Origin: Bradyrhizobium sp. BR13661
Lineage (GTDB): Bacteria; Pseudomonadota; Alphaproteobacteria; Rhizobiales; Xanthobacteraceae
Assembly (NCBI RefSeq): GCF_029892425.1
Contig: NZ_JARXWB010000007.1
Location: forward strand, 248,001 to 312,000
Direction of reading: 5' to 3'
DNA: 64,000 nt
Numbering within the stretch: the first letter of the stretch is position 1; every line of letters begins with the position of its first letter. Below are positions 39,196 to 48,701 of this stretch, piece after piece. The notes beneath the pieces were generated by a model, which did not search any database, was not told the origin of the DNA, and saw only the letters and a program-made list of their open reading frames with translations. A program made the translations under genes and the position numbers.

Positions 39196-40638
39196 TCATT
39201 TCCTGAATCTTGTTCGTCGGTGGTGGTCAAGGAACTGCTTTTCCGACGATGACAGTTTTGACCGGAGACGTGCAGGAAGGCGAAACATCTTGCGATCTCT
39301 GGCGGTCAGTCTTGGCGAAAGCAGCATCGTTCCAGTATCCGCAAACGAGATCAACCCACGATCGAAGAGCGCATCAAGGTGTGCCGCAAGCAGGAAGCCG
39401 TTTGCCGGATCAAGTCGCTCCTTGTTGTTGCTGTCGGACCAGGGCTTGACGTGGGATAGTCCCGACTGGAAGTGACTGTTGAGAAAAGCGTACTCCAGCA
39501 CCTCGTCGGAATCGCGCCCACTGATGTCGATGTGGCGCTTCAGAATGATCCGGTCCTGCGTCAGGGTGCCCGTCTTGTCCGTGCACAACACGTCCATCGC
39601 ACCGAAATTCTGGATCGCGTTGAGACGTTTGACGATCACCTTCTTGCGCGACATGGCGATCGCACCCTTGGCGAGATTGACCGTCACGATCATCGGCAGC
39701 ATTTCTGGCGTGAGACCGACCGCAACCGCGACGGCGAACAGCAGTGCTTCCAGCCAATCGTGCTTGGTCAGGCCATTGATCAGGAAAACAGCCGGCACCA
39801 TGACGAGGATGAAGCGGATCATCAGCCACGTGAACTTGTTGATGCCGAGGTCAAAAGCGGTCGGCACGCGCCGGCCGACGATCTCGTAGGAGAGCTGGCC
39901 GAAGAAGGTCTTCGAGCCCGTCTGCGCAATGACGCCGGTGCCGTAGCCGGAAACGACATTTGCGCCCATGAAGCAGATGTTCGGCAGGTCGAAGGCGTCC
40001 TGACAGTCGGCGGAAGTCGGCTGCGCATGCTTCTCCGAAGGCATGGATTCCCCCGTCAGCGCGGACTGGTTGACGAAGAGGTCCTTGGCTTCCAGCAGGC
40101 GCAGATCGGCGGGTATCATGTCTCCGGCAGAAAGCCTCACCACGTCGCCGGGAACCAGCTGATCTATTGGGATTTCGCAGAATACGTCATCCGATCGGCT
40201 TGGGAGGCGCCTGACGCTTGCGGTCGTGTGCACCATGGCGCGCAGCCGGGCTGCCGCTTCATTCGACCTGTGCTCCTGGATGAAGGCAGTCGTTATCGCG
40301 AGTACCACCATAGTGGCAATCACCACGGCTGCACGTACGTCTCCCAGAAAATAGGAGACGGTCGCTAACGTCAGCAGCGGCGCATTCAGCGGGTTGCGTG
40401 CTCGGGACCAAAGCTCCTCCGGTATCGTGGCCTTGCGTTCACGCGCGATAAGATTTGGACCGAATTTCTTGGCGCGGGCGGCAGCCTCCGGCTCAGACAG
40501 GCCTTCCGGAGCGGATCCCAGCTTCGCGCAGGCCTCCTCAGGCCGAAGCCGGCTGATGGCCGCAAGCCAGCCGTCATGCACGGCCGCTTCAGTGTCAATG
40601 CGGCCGGTCTCCATGTGCGTTTTCGACCAGAAGTTCAT
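39196..40638 (-). pseudogene. MgtA-like P-type ATPase fused to HNH endonuclease C-terminus
   Basis: 480 residues. Residues 1 to ~394 are a P3-type Mg2+ ATPase: an N-terminal domain, the actuator 'TGES', membrane segments M1-M4 with 'GLTPEMLPM', and the phosphorylation site 'DKTGTLTQ'. It then stops after 'LNSHFQSGL'. The nucleotide-binding domain, the rest of the P domain and M5-M10 are missing. From about residue 395 ('SHVKPWSDSNNKERLDPANG', then 'HLDALFDRGLISF') the sequence is the C-terminal part of an HNH endonuclease. The junction is near 39457. The ATPase cannot work, and the HNH portion lacks its own N-terminal domain. Confidence 0.85.
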
Positions 40639-40668
40639 GTGCGGTATCGCCGGGTTTTGACAAGCGGC

Positions 40669-40870
40669 TCAACCATCGTAGAAAGCAGGCTTGAGGTGTT
40701 GCGGCAGATCAAGCCCGCGAAGCGACGCCTCATCCGCCGCCCTAAGATACCCGCCGCCGGTTTCTCTCAGAACGTATTGAGGGCGCTCCGGATCGACCTC
40801 GATCTTCTGCCTCAGCTGGAACGCGCACCAGCGCGACAATCCGGAGCTGTTTGGAAGTCCGGCCTCAATG
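40669..40870 (-). pseudogene. C-terminal fragment of an OmpR-type response regulator
   Basis: The segment 'QLRQKIEVDPERPQYVLRET' followed by 'GGGYLRA' is the end of the winged-helix output domain of KdpE/OmpR-type regulators. No receiver domain or recognition helix precedes it in any frame. It is therefore a 3' remnant of about 60 residues. Confidence 0.6.
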
Positions 40871-40949
40871 GGTAGCTCAGCGGAGCGCGGAGTCGTCACC
40901 ACCGCGACTATGAAGTTCGCAGCTTGAAATCCGGTGCAAGCCGCGCGTG

Positions 40950-42212
40950 CTATTGAGCCTCGAAGATTGCGCCAGCCCAAGCTGCGGCGACAACGAGAAT
41001 AAGGCCGGGCATCAGCCGAAGCGCGAAGGAGCGCCCGCCGCTGACCCAGCCAACGACGATCTTGCTGAGAGTATTTGTCGACAGCGCCGCCAGAACAGGG
41101 GCGACAGCGTCGGAGGGGGGGATCTTGCCCGAGGCAGCGAGGGCCGCTGCGGCCACGGCGGGAGAATGCGTATCCGCGAGCCCGGCTACGGCCGCGCTGA
41201 CAACTAGGCCGATTTCTCCGAACGCCTCCTGTAAGCTGGCAGAGAGCAGGAGCACTCCAGAGAGCGTCAAAGCCAGCATCAAGGCGGACGGTAAGCTGAA
41301 CGCACGTCCGTGCTCGAGCTCGGCTGTGCCGGTCTCCCTCATGCCTTTGAGCGTGAAGATTGCGCCATAGATCGTCGCCGCCGCGCCGGCGCAAAGAAGC
41401 GGAACCAGCAGACTTTGCAGCGTAGACAGATTCGTCGCTGCGAGCACCGCGACGAGTTGAACGATGGTCGCGACGGTCGAAAGCGTTGCGCCGGCGGCCG
41501 CCGCCCCAAGCAACTCTGGCGCCTTGCGAGCTCGCGCTCCCATCGCCCCGATCGTGGCTGTGCTAGAGACGAAGCCCGAGGCAAAGCCAGCGATCGCGAG
41601 CCCGCCTCTTGCGCCAAGCAGGCGAATTGAAATGTGTCCGACGGCGCCGATCGCCATAACGAGGATGACAATGATCCAGATTGCTCGCAGGTTGAGCGCG
41701 CCAAGGGGCCCGATCGGTCGGTCGGGCAGCAGTGGCAAGACGACGAGCGTAGCCGCGGCAAAGATCAATCCGTCCTTGACCTCGCCGTCGCTGAGTACCG
41801 AGCGGACAAAATGATGCGTTGCAGCGCGCGAGGCGAGCAGAATAGCCACAGCGACGGCAATGCCAGCGGCCAAAATGGGACGCTGCGTGGCCAGTCCGCC
41901 AAGCAGAACTGTCAGTATAAGCGCGATCTCCGACGTCAATCCTGGATCGTCGCTTGTAGATCGCAGATAGGCTATCGCGGTCAGGACAGCGACCCCCGCC
42001 GTTACCAAGCCCAGCAGTTCCTTGCCGCCGATCATAACGCTGACGGAGCCAGCGAGCGATGCGATGGCAAAGGTGCGCAGCCCGGCGGGCGAACGCCTCG
42101 GCCCCTCGCCTTTGCGGCGTTCTCGTTCAAGCCCGATCAGTAGTCCGATGCCAAGTGCAACAGCGACGGAAATGATCTCTGAGTTCAGGTTCAGTTTGAA
42201 AAAATCCATCAT
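40950..42212 (-). CDS. MgtC/SapB and DUF4010 membrane protein
   Basis: A 420-residue integral membrane protein with about 11-12 hydrophobic segments. The first ~140 residues are MgtC/SapB-like ('VALGIGLLIGLERERR', 'AGLRTFAIASLAGSVSVMIG'); the C-terminal part is DUF4010 ('GFVSSTATIGAMG', 'SKIVVGWVSGGRSFA'). MgtC-type proteins are linked to Mg2+ limitation and acid stress, but no transport activity is proven for this architecture. It sits next to a decayed mgtA-like gene, which may once have been a functional neighbour. Confidence 0.85.
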   Translation of the reverse strand: MMDFFKLNLNSEIISVAVALGIGLLIGLERERRKGEGPRRSPAGLRTFAIASLAGSVSVMIGGKELLGLVTAGVAVLTAIAYLRSTSDDPGLTSEIALILTVLLGGLATQRPILAAGIAVAVAILLASRAATHHFVRSVLSDGEVKDGLIFAAATLVVLPLLPDRPIGPLGALNLRAIWIIVILVMAIGAVGHISIRLLGARGGLAIAGFASGFVSSTATIGAMGARARKAPELLGAAAAGATLSTVATIVQLVAVLAATNLSTLQSLLVPLLCAGAAATIYGAIFTLKGMRETGTAELEHGRAFSLPSALMLALTLSGVLLLSASLQEAFGEIGLVVSAAVAGLADTHSPAVAAAALAASGKIPPSDAVAPVLAALSTNTLSKIVVGWVSGGRSFALRLMPGLILVVAAAWAGAIFEAQ

Positions 42213-42485
42213 GGAAGCGGTGCTGTATCACCCGGTTGTGGCGGTGCGTTGATCGGGGCCGCTGCCCGCCGCGCCAGATGGGCACCCCCAGCTTCGAGCG
42301 AACGCGAGCGTCAGAGAAAAGGCATCTGCTAGTTCGGCGAATTGCCTGCGCCGCGCCTCAAGCGAATTTCTCAACCGGCGCCTGCGGAAAGTTGATTTGC
42401 GTCAACTGGGAATGCCGATTCGCTGACTTGTTGGTGGCGAAGGGGCGCGATCCCCCTAGGATGCACAAACAGCAGGGGACCAGCC
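42213..42485. other. Intergenic region holding a FixK-like box
   Basis: Between divergent genes. The only notable element is the box at 42392-42405. Confidence 0.5.
42392..42405. promoter_or_regulatory. FixK/FNR-like box
   Basis: TTGATTTGCGTCAA, a perfect TTGAT-N4-GTCAA. Its centre lies 87 bp before the GTG start of the AI-2E-type permease gene, so a promoter about 40 bp downstream of it would leave a ~45-base leader. Confidence 0.75.
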
Positions 42486-43550
42486 GTGTTGCACGAACAG
42501 TCGGACGAGATTTACTGGCGGCGCTTCCCCCGCAGGCTCCTGCTCGTCTGCCTCGCTGGCGCGGCAGCGCTCGGCATCTGGAAGCTATCGGACGTTCTAG
42601 TACTTGCTTTCGGCGCCGCTCTTCTGGCGCTGATGTTGCGCGGCCTGGCGCATGAAGTGAGCCGCAGAACCGGATTGCCGGAAGCTTGGGCGTTATTACC
42701 CGTCGTCATCGCAATGGTCGGATCCGTCGTTGCCGTTGGTTGGCTGTTCGGGGCACAAATTGCGGCGCAATTTACTGTTCTAGCAAAGGACTTGCCGCAA
42801 AGCATCGCGCAGGTCGCCAGCGAGTTTCAGTCAAGTTCGTGGGGCTCCTGGCTTGTTGGACGAGCGAAGGATATGAACCTTGGTAGCGCGACAGGCCAGG
42901 CGGCAGGCTACGTTGCTGTTCTGTTTGGATCGGTCTTTCGAGCAGGTGCCTATCTCGCCATTTTGGCGTTCGCGGCTGTGTATCTGGCCATCCAACCGGC
43001 GCGATATGTGGACGGTCTACTGCGGTTGGTGCCCAAGACTCGTCGGGAATCGGCGAGGAATATGATCGATCTTCTTGGGGCAACGTTGAGGCGTTGGCTG
43101 ATCGGGCAATCGCTCACGATGGCCGTCGTTGGTATCTTGACTGCGATCGGGCTCTTGCTTCTCGGAGTTGCAGCGCCGCTCGCGCTTGGACTGATTTCCG
43201 GCATGTTTGCCTTCGTGCCCTATGTTGGTCCGATCCTAGCATCGACTTCAGGGATTCTTATGGCCGCGATGCAGGGGCCAATGCAAACGGTCTACGTCAT
43301 TGCACTCTACGCGGGGATCCATTTTGTGGAGAGCAATCTCGTCACGCCACTTGTCCAGGCAGAAGCTGTCGAATTGCCTCCCGTGCTCACGCTATTGTCT
43401 GCCCTCGTCTTTGGATTGTTGTTGGGGCCCATCGGCGTCCTGCTTGCAGCGCCGCTCAGTGTCGTGCTGCTTGTCGCACTGAATGTTCTGTACATTGAGG
43501 GTGTGCTAGGCGAACGCCGAGTGTGGCCGTCGGTTCGAGTGAATTCTTGA
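42486..43550 (+). CDS. AI-2E-family permease (PerM-like)
   Basis: 354 residues, GTG start behind AGGGGA. It has the family's pattern: four N-terminal helices, a central soluble part, then a C-terminal helical group with 'FVPYVGPILASTSGILMA' and 'LLGPIGVLLAAPLSVVLLV'. Members are exporters or exchangers of small molecules or ions; despite the name, most do not move autoinducer-2. The FixK-like box 81 bp upstream suggests expression at low oxygen. Confidence 0.85.
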   Translation: MLHEQSDEIYWRRFPRRLLLVCLAGAAALGIWKLSDVLVLAFGAALLALMLRGLAHEVSRRTGLPEAWALLPVVIAMVGSVVAVGWLFGAQIAAQFTVLAKDLPQSIAQVASEFQSSSWGSWLVGRAKDMNLGSATGQAAGYVAVLFGSVFRAGAYLAILAFAAVYLAIQPARYVDGLLRLVPKTRRESARNMIDLLGATLRRWLIGQSLTMAVVGILTAIGLLLLGVAAPLALGLISGMFAFVPYVGPILASTSGILMAAMQGPMQTVYVIALYAGIHFVESNLVTPLVQAEAVELPPVLTLLSALVFGLLLGPIGVLLAAPLSVVLLVALNVLYIEGVLGERRVWPSVRVNS

Positions 43551-43715
43551 ACGCGAGCTCTGCGGCTGCCCCAAGCCGTAAAGAACACGAGAGGTCTTCC
43601 CCGGCCTCGGCAGCGTGCTCGAAGGGCGACCTGACTTTGGGGCAATGTTTCCGTGTTGTTGTGCAGCGGCAGAAACTCCTCCATCTGCATGTCTGCGGGC
43701 CTGACGCTCAGCCAG

Positions 43716-43729
43716 TTGATTTGGGTCAA
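43716..43729. promoter_or_regulatory. FixK/FNR-like box
   Basis: TTGATTTGGGTCAA, perfect TTGAT-N4-GTCAA, centre 64 bp before the start of the first universal stress protein gene. This spacing allows a class II promoter. Confidence 0.75.
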
Positions 43730-43786
43730 TCGGTCAAAAGTCAGAGATGCCAAAAAGCAGACGAAGAAAATTATGGAGTAATGCCG

Positions 43787-44608
43787 ATGACGATCGCCAC
43801 CGTGATGGTCTATGTTGACCCCGAGCAGCAGGCGGAAGGTCAGGTTCGCGTTGCGCGCGACTTGGCGGACAGGTACCGAGCGCGGCTGGTCGGTGTGTCC
43901 GCTTTCGCAGTCGAGCCTCCATTTGTGGCGGAAGGCGTCATCATTCAGGAAACGACAGCCGATGACCTCAAAAGAAGGAAATCGGCCCTTGCGGACAAAG
44001 AGCAGTGGTTTCGTAGCGTGGCGGGACTGCCGAAAGAGCGCGTGGAGTGGCGCTACAGCGTAAACTACCCCACCGCATACCTGACCAATGAAGCACGATC
44101 AGCCGACCTGGTGGTGATCAGGCGTGCGCAGGCGAAGATGGATCAGTTCCATGACATTGATCCAGCCGAGGCGATGATGCGAATGGGAAGGCCGACGCTG
44201 CTGGTGCCGGACCACATTTCGGCGCTGAGTGCCGAACGCGTATTGGTCGGATGGAAAGACACCCGTGAAGCGAGGATCGCTGTGCGCGATGCGCTGCCGT
44301 TCCTGTCGCGGGCTTCGCAGGTCACGGTTGTCGAAATCTGCACGTCCAATGAACAGGACAACGCGCGCCAGCGCGTCCGCGATCTCGCAAAATATCTGCA
44401 GGGACATGGCGTAACTTGCCGGGTCGATGTACGGGTACACACCGCCGAATCCGATGCTCGACACCTTATTCGCCTTGCCAAGGACGAGGGAGTCGATCTG
44501 ATCGTAGCAGGAGGCTATGGTCACTCCCGCCTGGGCGAGTGGATGTTCGGGGGCGTAACCCGGGACTTGCTGTTCGAGGCGCCAGTGTGCGTGATGATGT
44601 CGCACTAG
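43787..44608 (+). CDS. Universal stress protein, two domains
   Basis: 273 residues from ATG 43787; ATG 43781 is only two bases behind GGAG, whereas 43787 has good spacing. Residues ~1-140 are a divergent first Usp domain. Residues ~145-273 are a second one, with 'VLVGWKDTREARIAVRDALP' at its start and 'IVAGGYGHSRLGEWMFGGVT' near the end, which is the ATP-binding G-2x-G-9x-G type loop. Tandem Usp proteins are cytoplasmic and induced by stress and anoxia. A FixK-like box precedes it. Confidence 0.88.
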   Translation: MTIATVMVYVDPEQQAEGQVRVARDLADRYRARLVGVSAFAVEPPFVAEGVIIQETTADDLKRRKSALADKEQWFRSVAGLPKERVEWRYSVNYPTAYLTNEARSADLVVIRRAQAKMDQFHDIDPAEAMMRMGRPTLLVPDHISALSAERVLVGWKDTREARIAVRDALPFLSRASQVTVVEICTSNEQDNARQRVRDLAKYLQGHGVTCRVDVRVHTAESDARHLIRLAKDEGVDLIVAGGYGHSRLGEWMFGGVTRDLLFEAPVCVMMSH

Positions 44609-44717
44609 GTCGCCTGTCGTGGCCTTATGCACGATGGTTGGTACTGCCACGAGCTGGAATCGTAGCCTAAAGCTCTCGACGCCACGTTCTAGCCAGTTTG
44701 CATCTCCGGAGACGCCC

Positions 44718-45554
44718 ATGGGCATCAGAGACATTTTGCTCACGCTCACCAGCTATCCAGACCCGACGTCTGTCTCGGTGATTGATGGCGCGGTGTCGCT
44801 GGCCTCAACACTTGGTGCCCACATCACGGCTATTTCCTGTGAAGCTCATGTACAAGTTTCTGGTAGTTTCCTAAGTGGCGCAGGCAATCTGGGTTCTATC
44901 GTAGCCAGCGAGGCGCATAAGAGCAGAAAGAACGCACAGGACCTGCTGGCGGCGTTTGAGGAGGCCGCTCAGAAATCCGGCGTGTTACACGAGATTGTTC
45001 TCGAACGTTGTCTGACGTCTGAAGTGCCGGACCTGCTGGTGGAGTATGCGCGGCTGCGCGACTTCACCATCGTGCCGGTGCCAAAATCCTACGACCAATG
45101 GTATGCCGAAGCCCTCATCTTCGGTTCCGGACGACCGACTTTAGTGGTCCCCGAAGCCCCGCCCTCCGGGGTGATCGACCTGAACAGGGTGCTCGTTGCG
45201 TGGGACTTCAGCCGCGCGGCGGCACGCGCGGTCTCCGATGCCATTCCGATCCTAGAGAAGGCGCGCGAGGTGCGCATCCTCACGGTGACTAACGAGAAAG
45301 CGATATCGAGCCGGCGCTCGTCGTCCGAACTCGCCAAGAACCTGTCGCGGCACGGAATCGACGTGATCGTCGAGGAGGCGGATGCCGCCGGACGGGCGAT
45401 CGGCGAGATTCTTGCGGCGCGGATTGCGTCCTGTCGAGCGGATCTCCTCGTCATGGGCGCCTATGGCCATTCGCGTTTCCGCGAATTCATACTCGGAGGC
45501 GCAACCCGAAGCATCCTGACGAGGCCGCCGATTCCCGTGCTGTTTTCCCACTAA
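44718..45554 (+). CDS. Universal stress protein, two domains
   Basis: 278 residues from ATG 44718; the longer frame upstream is not coding-like. It has a weak first Usp domain and a second one with '[20 protein letters not shown]' and '[25 protein letters not shown]' carrying the nucleotide-binding loop. It follows the previous Usp gene by 110 bp in the same direction. The two are related in layout but diverged, suggesting an old duplication. Confidence 0.88.
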   Translation: MGIRDILLTLTSYPDPTSVSVIDGAVSLASTLGAHITAISCEAHVQVSGSFLSGAGNLGSIVASEAHKSRKNAQDLLAAFEEAAQKSGVLHEIVLERCLTSEVPDLLVEYARLRDFTIVPVPKSYDQWYAEALIFGSGRPTLVVPEAPPSGVIDLNRVLVAWDFSRAAARAVSDAIPILEKAREVRILTVTNEKAISSRRSSSELAKNLSRHGIDVIVEEADAAGRAIGEILAARIASCRADLLVMGAYGHSRFREFILGGATRSILTRPPIPVLFSH

Positions 45555-45601
45555 ACGGGTCGGACGACTCCGCAAGTGCCGCCTACTCCGCCCAAACGCA
45601 C

Positions 45602-46339
45602 ATGGACGCCAACCCGATCAGAGACGATAGGAGAATAGTCCCGGTGTTTCGTGCCCGGGGGCTTTCTAAAACGTATCTGATGGGAGAGGTCGAGGTGCAC
45701 GCGATTCGAGACGTCGATCTCGACATCTTCGAAGGCGAATTCGTCGTGCTCCTCGGGCCGTCCGGGTCGGGCAAGTCGACCCTGCTGAACATTCTGGGTG
45801 GTCTGGACAGCCCAACTTCGGGCGAGGCCCGCTGGCGCGACCACGACCTGGTCGGCGCGACTGATGCGGAATTGACCCGGTACCGGCGCGAGCACGTCGG
45901 CTTCGTCTTTCAGTTCTACAATCTCATCCCAAGCCTCACGGTGCTGGAGAATGTCGCTCTGGTGAACGAGATTGCGGACAAGCCGCTTGATCCGCTCGAG
46001 GTACTCGCGCTCGTCGGGCTGGAAAAGCGGATCGACCACTTCCCCTCGCAACTGTCCGGCGGCGAGCAGCAGCGTGTCGCGGTCGCTCGCGCCATCGTCA
46101 AGTCGCCGGATGTTCTCTTGTGCGACGAGCCGACTGGGGCTCTGGATTACGAGACCGGCAAGGTTGTGCTGGCGGCGATCGCGCGGGCCAACGAGCGTCT
46201 CGGAACCACAACGATCATCATCACCCACAATGCCGCGATCGCGGGGATGGCGGACCGCGTGCTGCGGCTCGGCGGCGGGCGGATCGTCGGCGAGGAGCGA
46301 AATGCACACCGACTGTCGGCAGACGAGGTGCACTGGTGA
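45602..46339 (+). CDS. ABC transporter ATP-binding protein (LolD/MacB-like)
   Basis: A 245-residue protein. Walker A 'GPSGSGKST', Q-loop '[12 protein letters not shown]', signature 'LSGGEQQ', Walker B '[11 protein letters not shown]' and the switch His ('ITHNA') are all present, in the order of the LolD/MacB/DevA group. Its stop overlaps the permease GTG as GTGA, so it is coupled to the next gene. With the permease and the membrane-fusion protein it forms a three-gene exporter. Confidence 0.92.
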   Translation: MDANPIRDDRRIVPVFRARGLSKTYLMGEVEVHAIRDVDLDIFEGEFVVLLGPSGSGKSTLLNILGGLDSPTSGEARWRDHDLVGATDAELTRYRREHVGFVFQFYNLIPSLTVLENVALVNEIADKPLDPLEVLALVGLEKRIDHFPSQLSGGEQQRVAVARAIVKSPDVLLCDEPTGALDYETGKVVLAAIARANERLGTTTIIITHNAAIAGMADRVLRLGGGRIVGEERNAHRLSADEVHW

Positions 46340-48699
46340 GCCTGCTCGATCGAAAACTGCTGCGTGACATTGGCGCCATGCGGGGCCAGGTGCTCACCAT
46401 CGCCTTGCTGGTCGCGGCCGGCGTTGCCGTCTTCGTCGGCTCGGTCTCGACTTACGACTCGCTCAGCGCGGCCGTGGAGCGCTTCTACGCAACCGCGCGA
46501 TTCCCGAAGGTTTTCGTGACGCTCAAGCGTGCGCCGCTGTCCATCGTTCCGCAGCTCACCGCAATTCACGGAGTTGCTACGGTGGAGCCCCGAATCGTCC
46601 GTGAGGTCATCGTGGATTGGCCGGCCGCTTCGCAGCCGGTCTCGGCCCGCATGGTGTCGCTCAGCCATGCCGGCGACGAACGGCTTGCCCGACTGCATTT
46701 GCGCCGCGGCGCGGCGCCAGAGCCCGGTTCCGCAAGAAGCGCGGCGGTCAACGAAGCGTTTGGCGAAGCCAACGGCGTGAATCCCGGAGCCGACATCCGC
46801 GTGCTGCTCAACGGCAAGGTGGAAGCCTTTCACGTGTCCGGCGTCGCGCTCTCGCCGGAATATGTTTACGCTGTCAAGCCGGGCCTTCCGATTCCGGACG
46901 ACCGGCTCTATGCCATTCTCTGGGTCGACCGCAGCGCGGCGGAGGCCGCCTTCGACATGAAGGGGGCTTTCAATGATGCCGTCATTTCGCTGGCGCCGGG
47001 CACCGATCCGAAACCTGTGATCGACGAGCTGGATCGGGTGCTCGAAGCTTACGGATCGGTCGGCGCTGTCGAGCGACGGGATCAGCCGTCCAACCGGTTT
47101 CTCGAAGACGAGCTAAACCAGCAGAGGGTGATGTCGACCACCATCCCGTTCATCTTCTTCGGCGTTGCAGCGTTCCTGCTCAACAGCGCACTGGGCAGGC
47201 TGGTAGCTGCCCAGCGCGAGCAGATCGCTGCGTTGAAGGCGTTGGGCTTTCCAACCGCGGCGCTGATCCTGCACTATCTGAAGCTGATACTTATCATCGT
47301 GCTGATCGGGTCGGTGCTGGGAATTGCAGCCGGCTGGGGCTTTGGAAAAGCGATGATCGCAAGTTATCACGGGTTCTTTCGTCTGCCGGAGCTGCCGTTC
47401 GGGCTCACCCCTTGGTCGGCAGCGCTGGGCATTGCGATCAGCCTGACCGCGGCTTCTCTCGGCGTCTTAACTGCATTACGGCAGGTCGTCCGCCTTGCGC
47501 CAGCGGTCGCCATGCGGCCGGCCGCGCCGCTTGGCTTTCGCCGCGCCTGGATCGAAGCGCTCCTGCCACGCACCGCGACCAGGTCACGCCGGCTGATGAT
47601 CTTGCGGAATACGGCCGGACGCCCATTTCGCTCGCTCATGACTGTGATCGGGGTAGCCTTTGCCGTTCCGATGATGGTGCTGGGGATCTTCTGGCGCGAC
47701 GCCTTCGACGAGATGATCGACCTCCAGTTCAACCTGGTCGAGCGCGGCAATACGACGCTGACGTTTCCGCACCCGATGGATCGTTCGATCGTGCGCGATC
47801 TGGCACGCGAGCCCGGCGTTCTCGTGGCGGAAGGGCAGCGCATCGTGCCAGTGCGCCTGCGCGCCCGGCAGCGTAGCTATCTGACGTCCGTGATCGGCCT
47901 GTCCGCCGGGGGCGAGTTGCGCCGGCCGCATGATGCCGCGCTGCGCCCGATTGCGGCTGCGCCTGACGGGATTACGCTCACCCGGCGGCTCGCCGAACGG
48001 CTCGATGTGAAGGCTGGCGATATCATTGCGGTCGAGGCGATGGAGGGACGGCGGCGCAAGCGCGATCTCCCGGTTAGCGCCATTGTCGACGAGTCGATCG
48101 GAATGGCATCCTACATGGAGATCGAAACCCTGAACCGCTTCACCGACGAGGGCGCCGTGATTTCGGCTGCGAGCTTGTACGTCGAGCATGCGGCGATGCC
48201 CGCATTGGGGCAGAAGTTCAAGAACCTCCCGGCCATCGAATCAGTGTCGATGAAGGCGTACACGATTTCATCCTTCATGGAGAAGATCGCCGGTCTCGTG
48301 TTCGTGACGGCCGGTATCCTTGCCGCTTTCGCGACGATCATCACGGTAGGTGTGGTCTACAACAGCGCGCGCATCAGCTTGCAGGAGCGCGCTTGGGAGT
48401 TGGCGAGCCTGCGGGTGCTGGGCTTTACCCGCGGCGAGGTTGCGGGCATCCTGTTCGGCGAGTTTGCCGTCGAGATCGTGCTTGGGATTTTGATCGGCCT
48501 GCCGCTGTCGCACGTCGTTATCGGACTGATCGCCAGATTTCATTCCAACGAGAGCTTCCAGATACCTGCTGTGATCGCGCCGCAGACCTATTTCGTCGCA
48601 ACGGGTGTCGTGCTGGCGGCGGCCGCCGCCAGCGCTTACATTGTCAAAGGCCGTGTCGATCGGCTCGATCTGGTCGCGGCTCTCAAGACCAGGGAGTGA
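46336..48699 (+). CDS. FtsX-like ABC permease (DevC/MacB type)
   Basis: 787 residues from GTG 46336 (overlap with the ATPase stop). An N-terminal membrane helix ('[20 protein letters not shown]') is followed by a large periplasmic domain, then two groups of FtsX-type helices ('[20 protein letters not shown]', '[20 protein letters not shown]', '[20 protein letters not shown]'). The double FtsX layout fits transporters that extract substrates from the membrane and pass them through a membrane-fusion protein. The substrate is not evident. Confidence 0.88.
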   Translation: MSLLDRKLLRDIGAMRGQVLTIALLVAAGVAVFVGSVSTYDSLSAAVERFYATARFPKVFVTLKRAPLSIVPQLTAIHGVATVEPRIVREVIVDWPAASQPVSARMVSLSHAGDERLARLHLRRGAAPEPGSARSAAVNEAFGEANGVNPGADIRVLLNGKVEAFHVSGVALSPEYVYAVKPGLPIPDDRLYAILWVDRSAAEAAFDMKGAFNDAVISLAPGTDPKPVIDELDRVLEAYGSVGAVERRDQPSNRFLEDELNQQRVMSTTIPFIFFGVAAFLLNSALGRLVAAQREQIAALKALGFPTAALILHYLKLILIIVLIGSVLGIAAGWGFGKAMIASYHGFFRLPELPFGLTPWSAALGIAISLTAASLGVLTALRQVVRLAPAVAMRPAAPLGFRRAWIEALLPRTATRSRRLMILRNTAGRPFRSLMTVIGVAFAVPMMVLGIFWRDAFDEMIDLQFNLVERGNTTLTFPHPMDRSIVRDLAREPGVLVAEGQRIVPVRLRARQRSYLTSVIGLSAGGELRRPHDAALRPIAAAPDGITLTRRLAERLDVKAGDIIAVEAMEGRRRKRDLPVSAIVDESIGMASYMEIETLNRFTDEGAVISAASLYVEHAAMPALGQKFKNLPAIESVSMKAYTISSFMEKIAGLVFVTAGILAAFATIITVGVVYNSARISLQERAWELASLRVLGFTRGEVAGILFGEFAVEIVLGILIGLPLSHVVIGLIARFHSNESFQIPAVIAPQTYFVATGVVLAAAAASAYIVKGRVDRLDLVAALKTRE

Positions 48700-48701
48700 G
48701 C

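Noticed and set aside
39472..40368. A 298-residue plus-strand frame opposite the MgtA part
   Set aside because: Antisense, charged low-information sequence.
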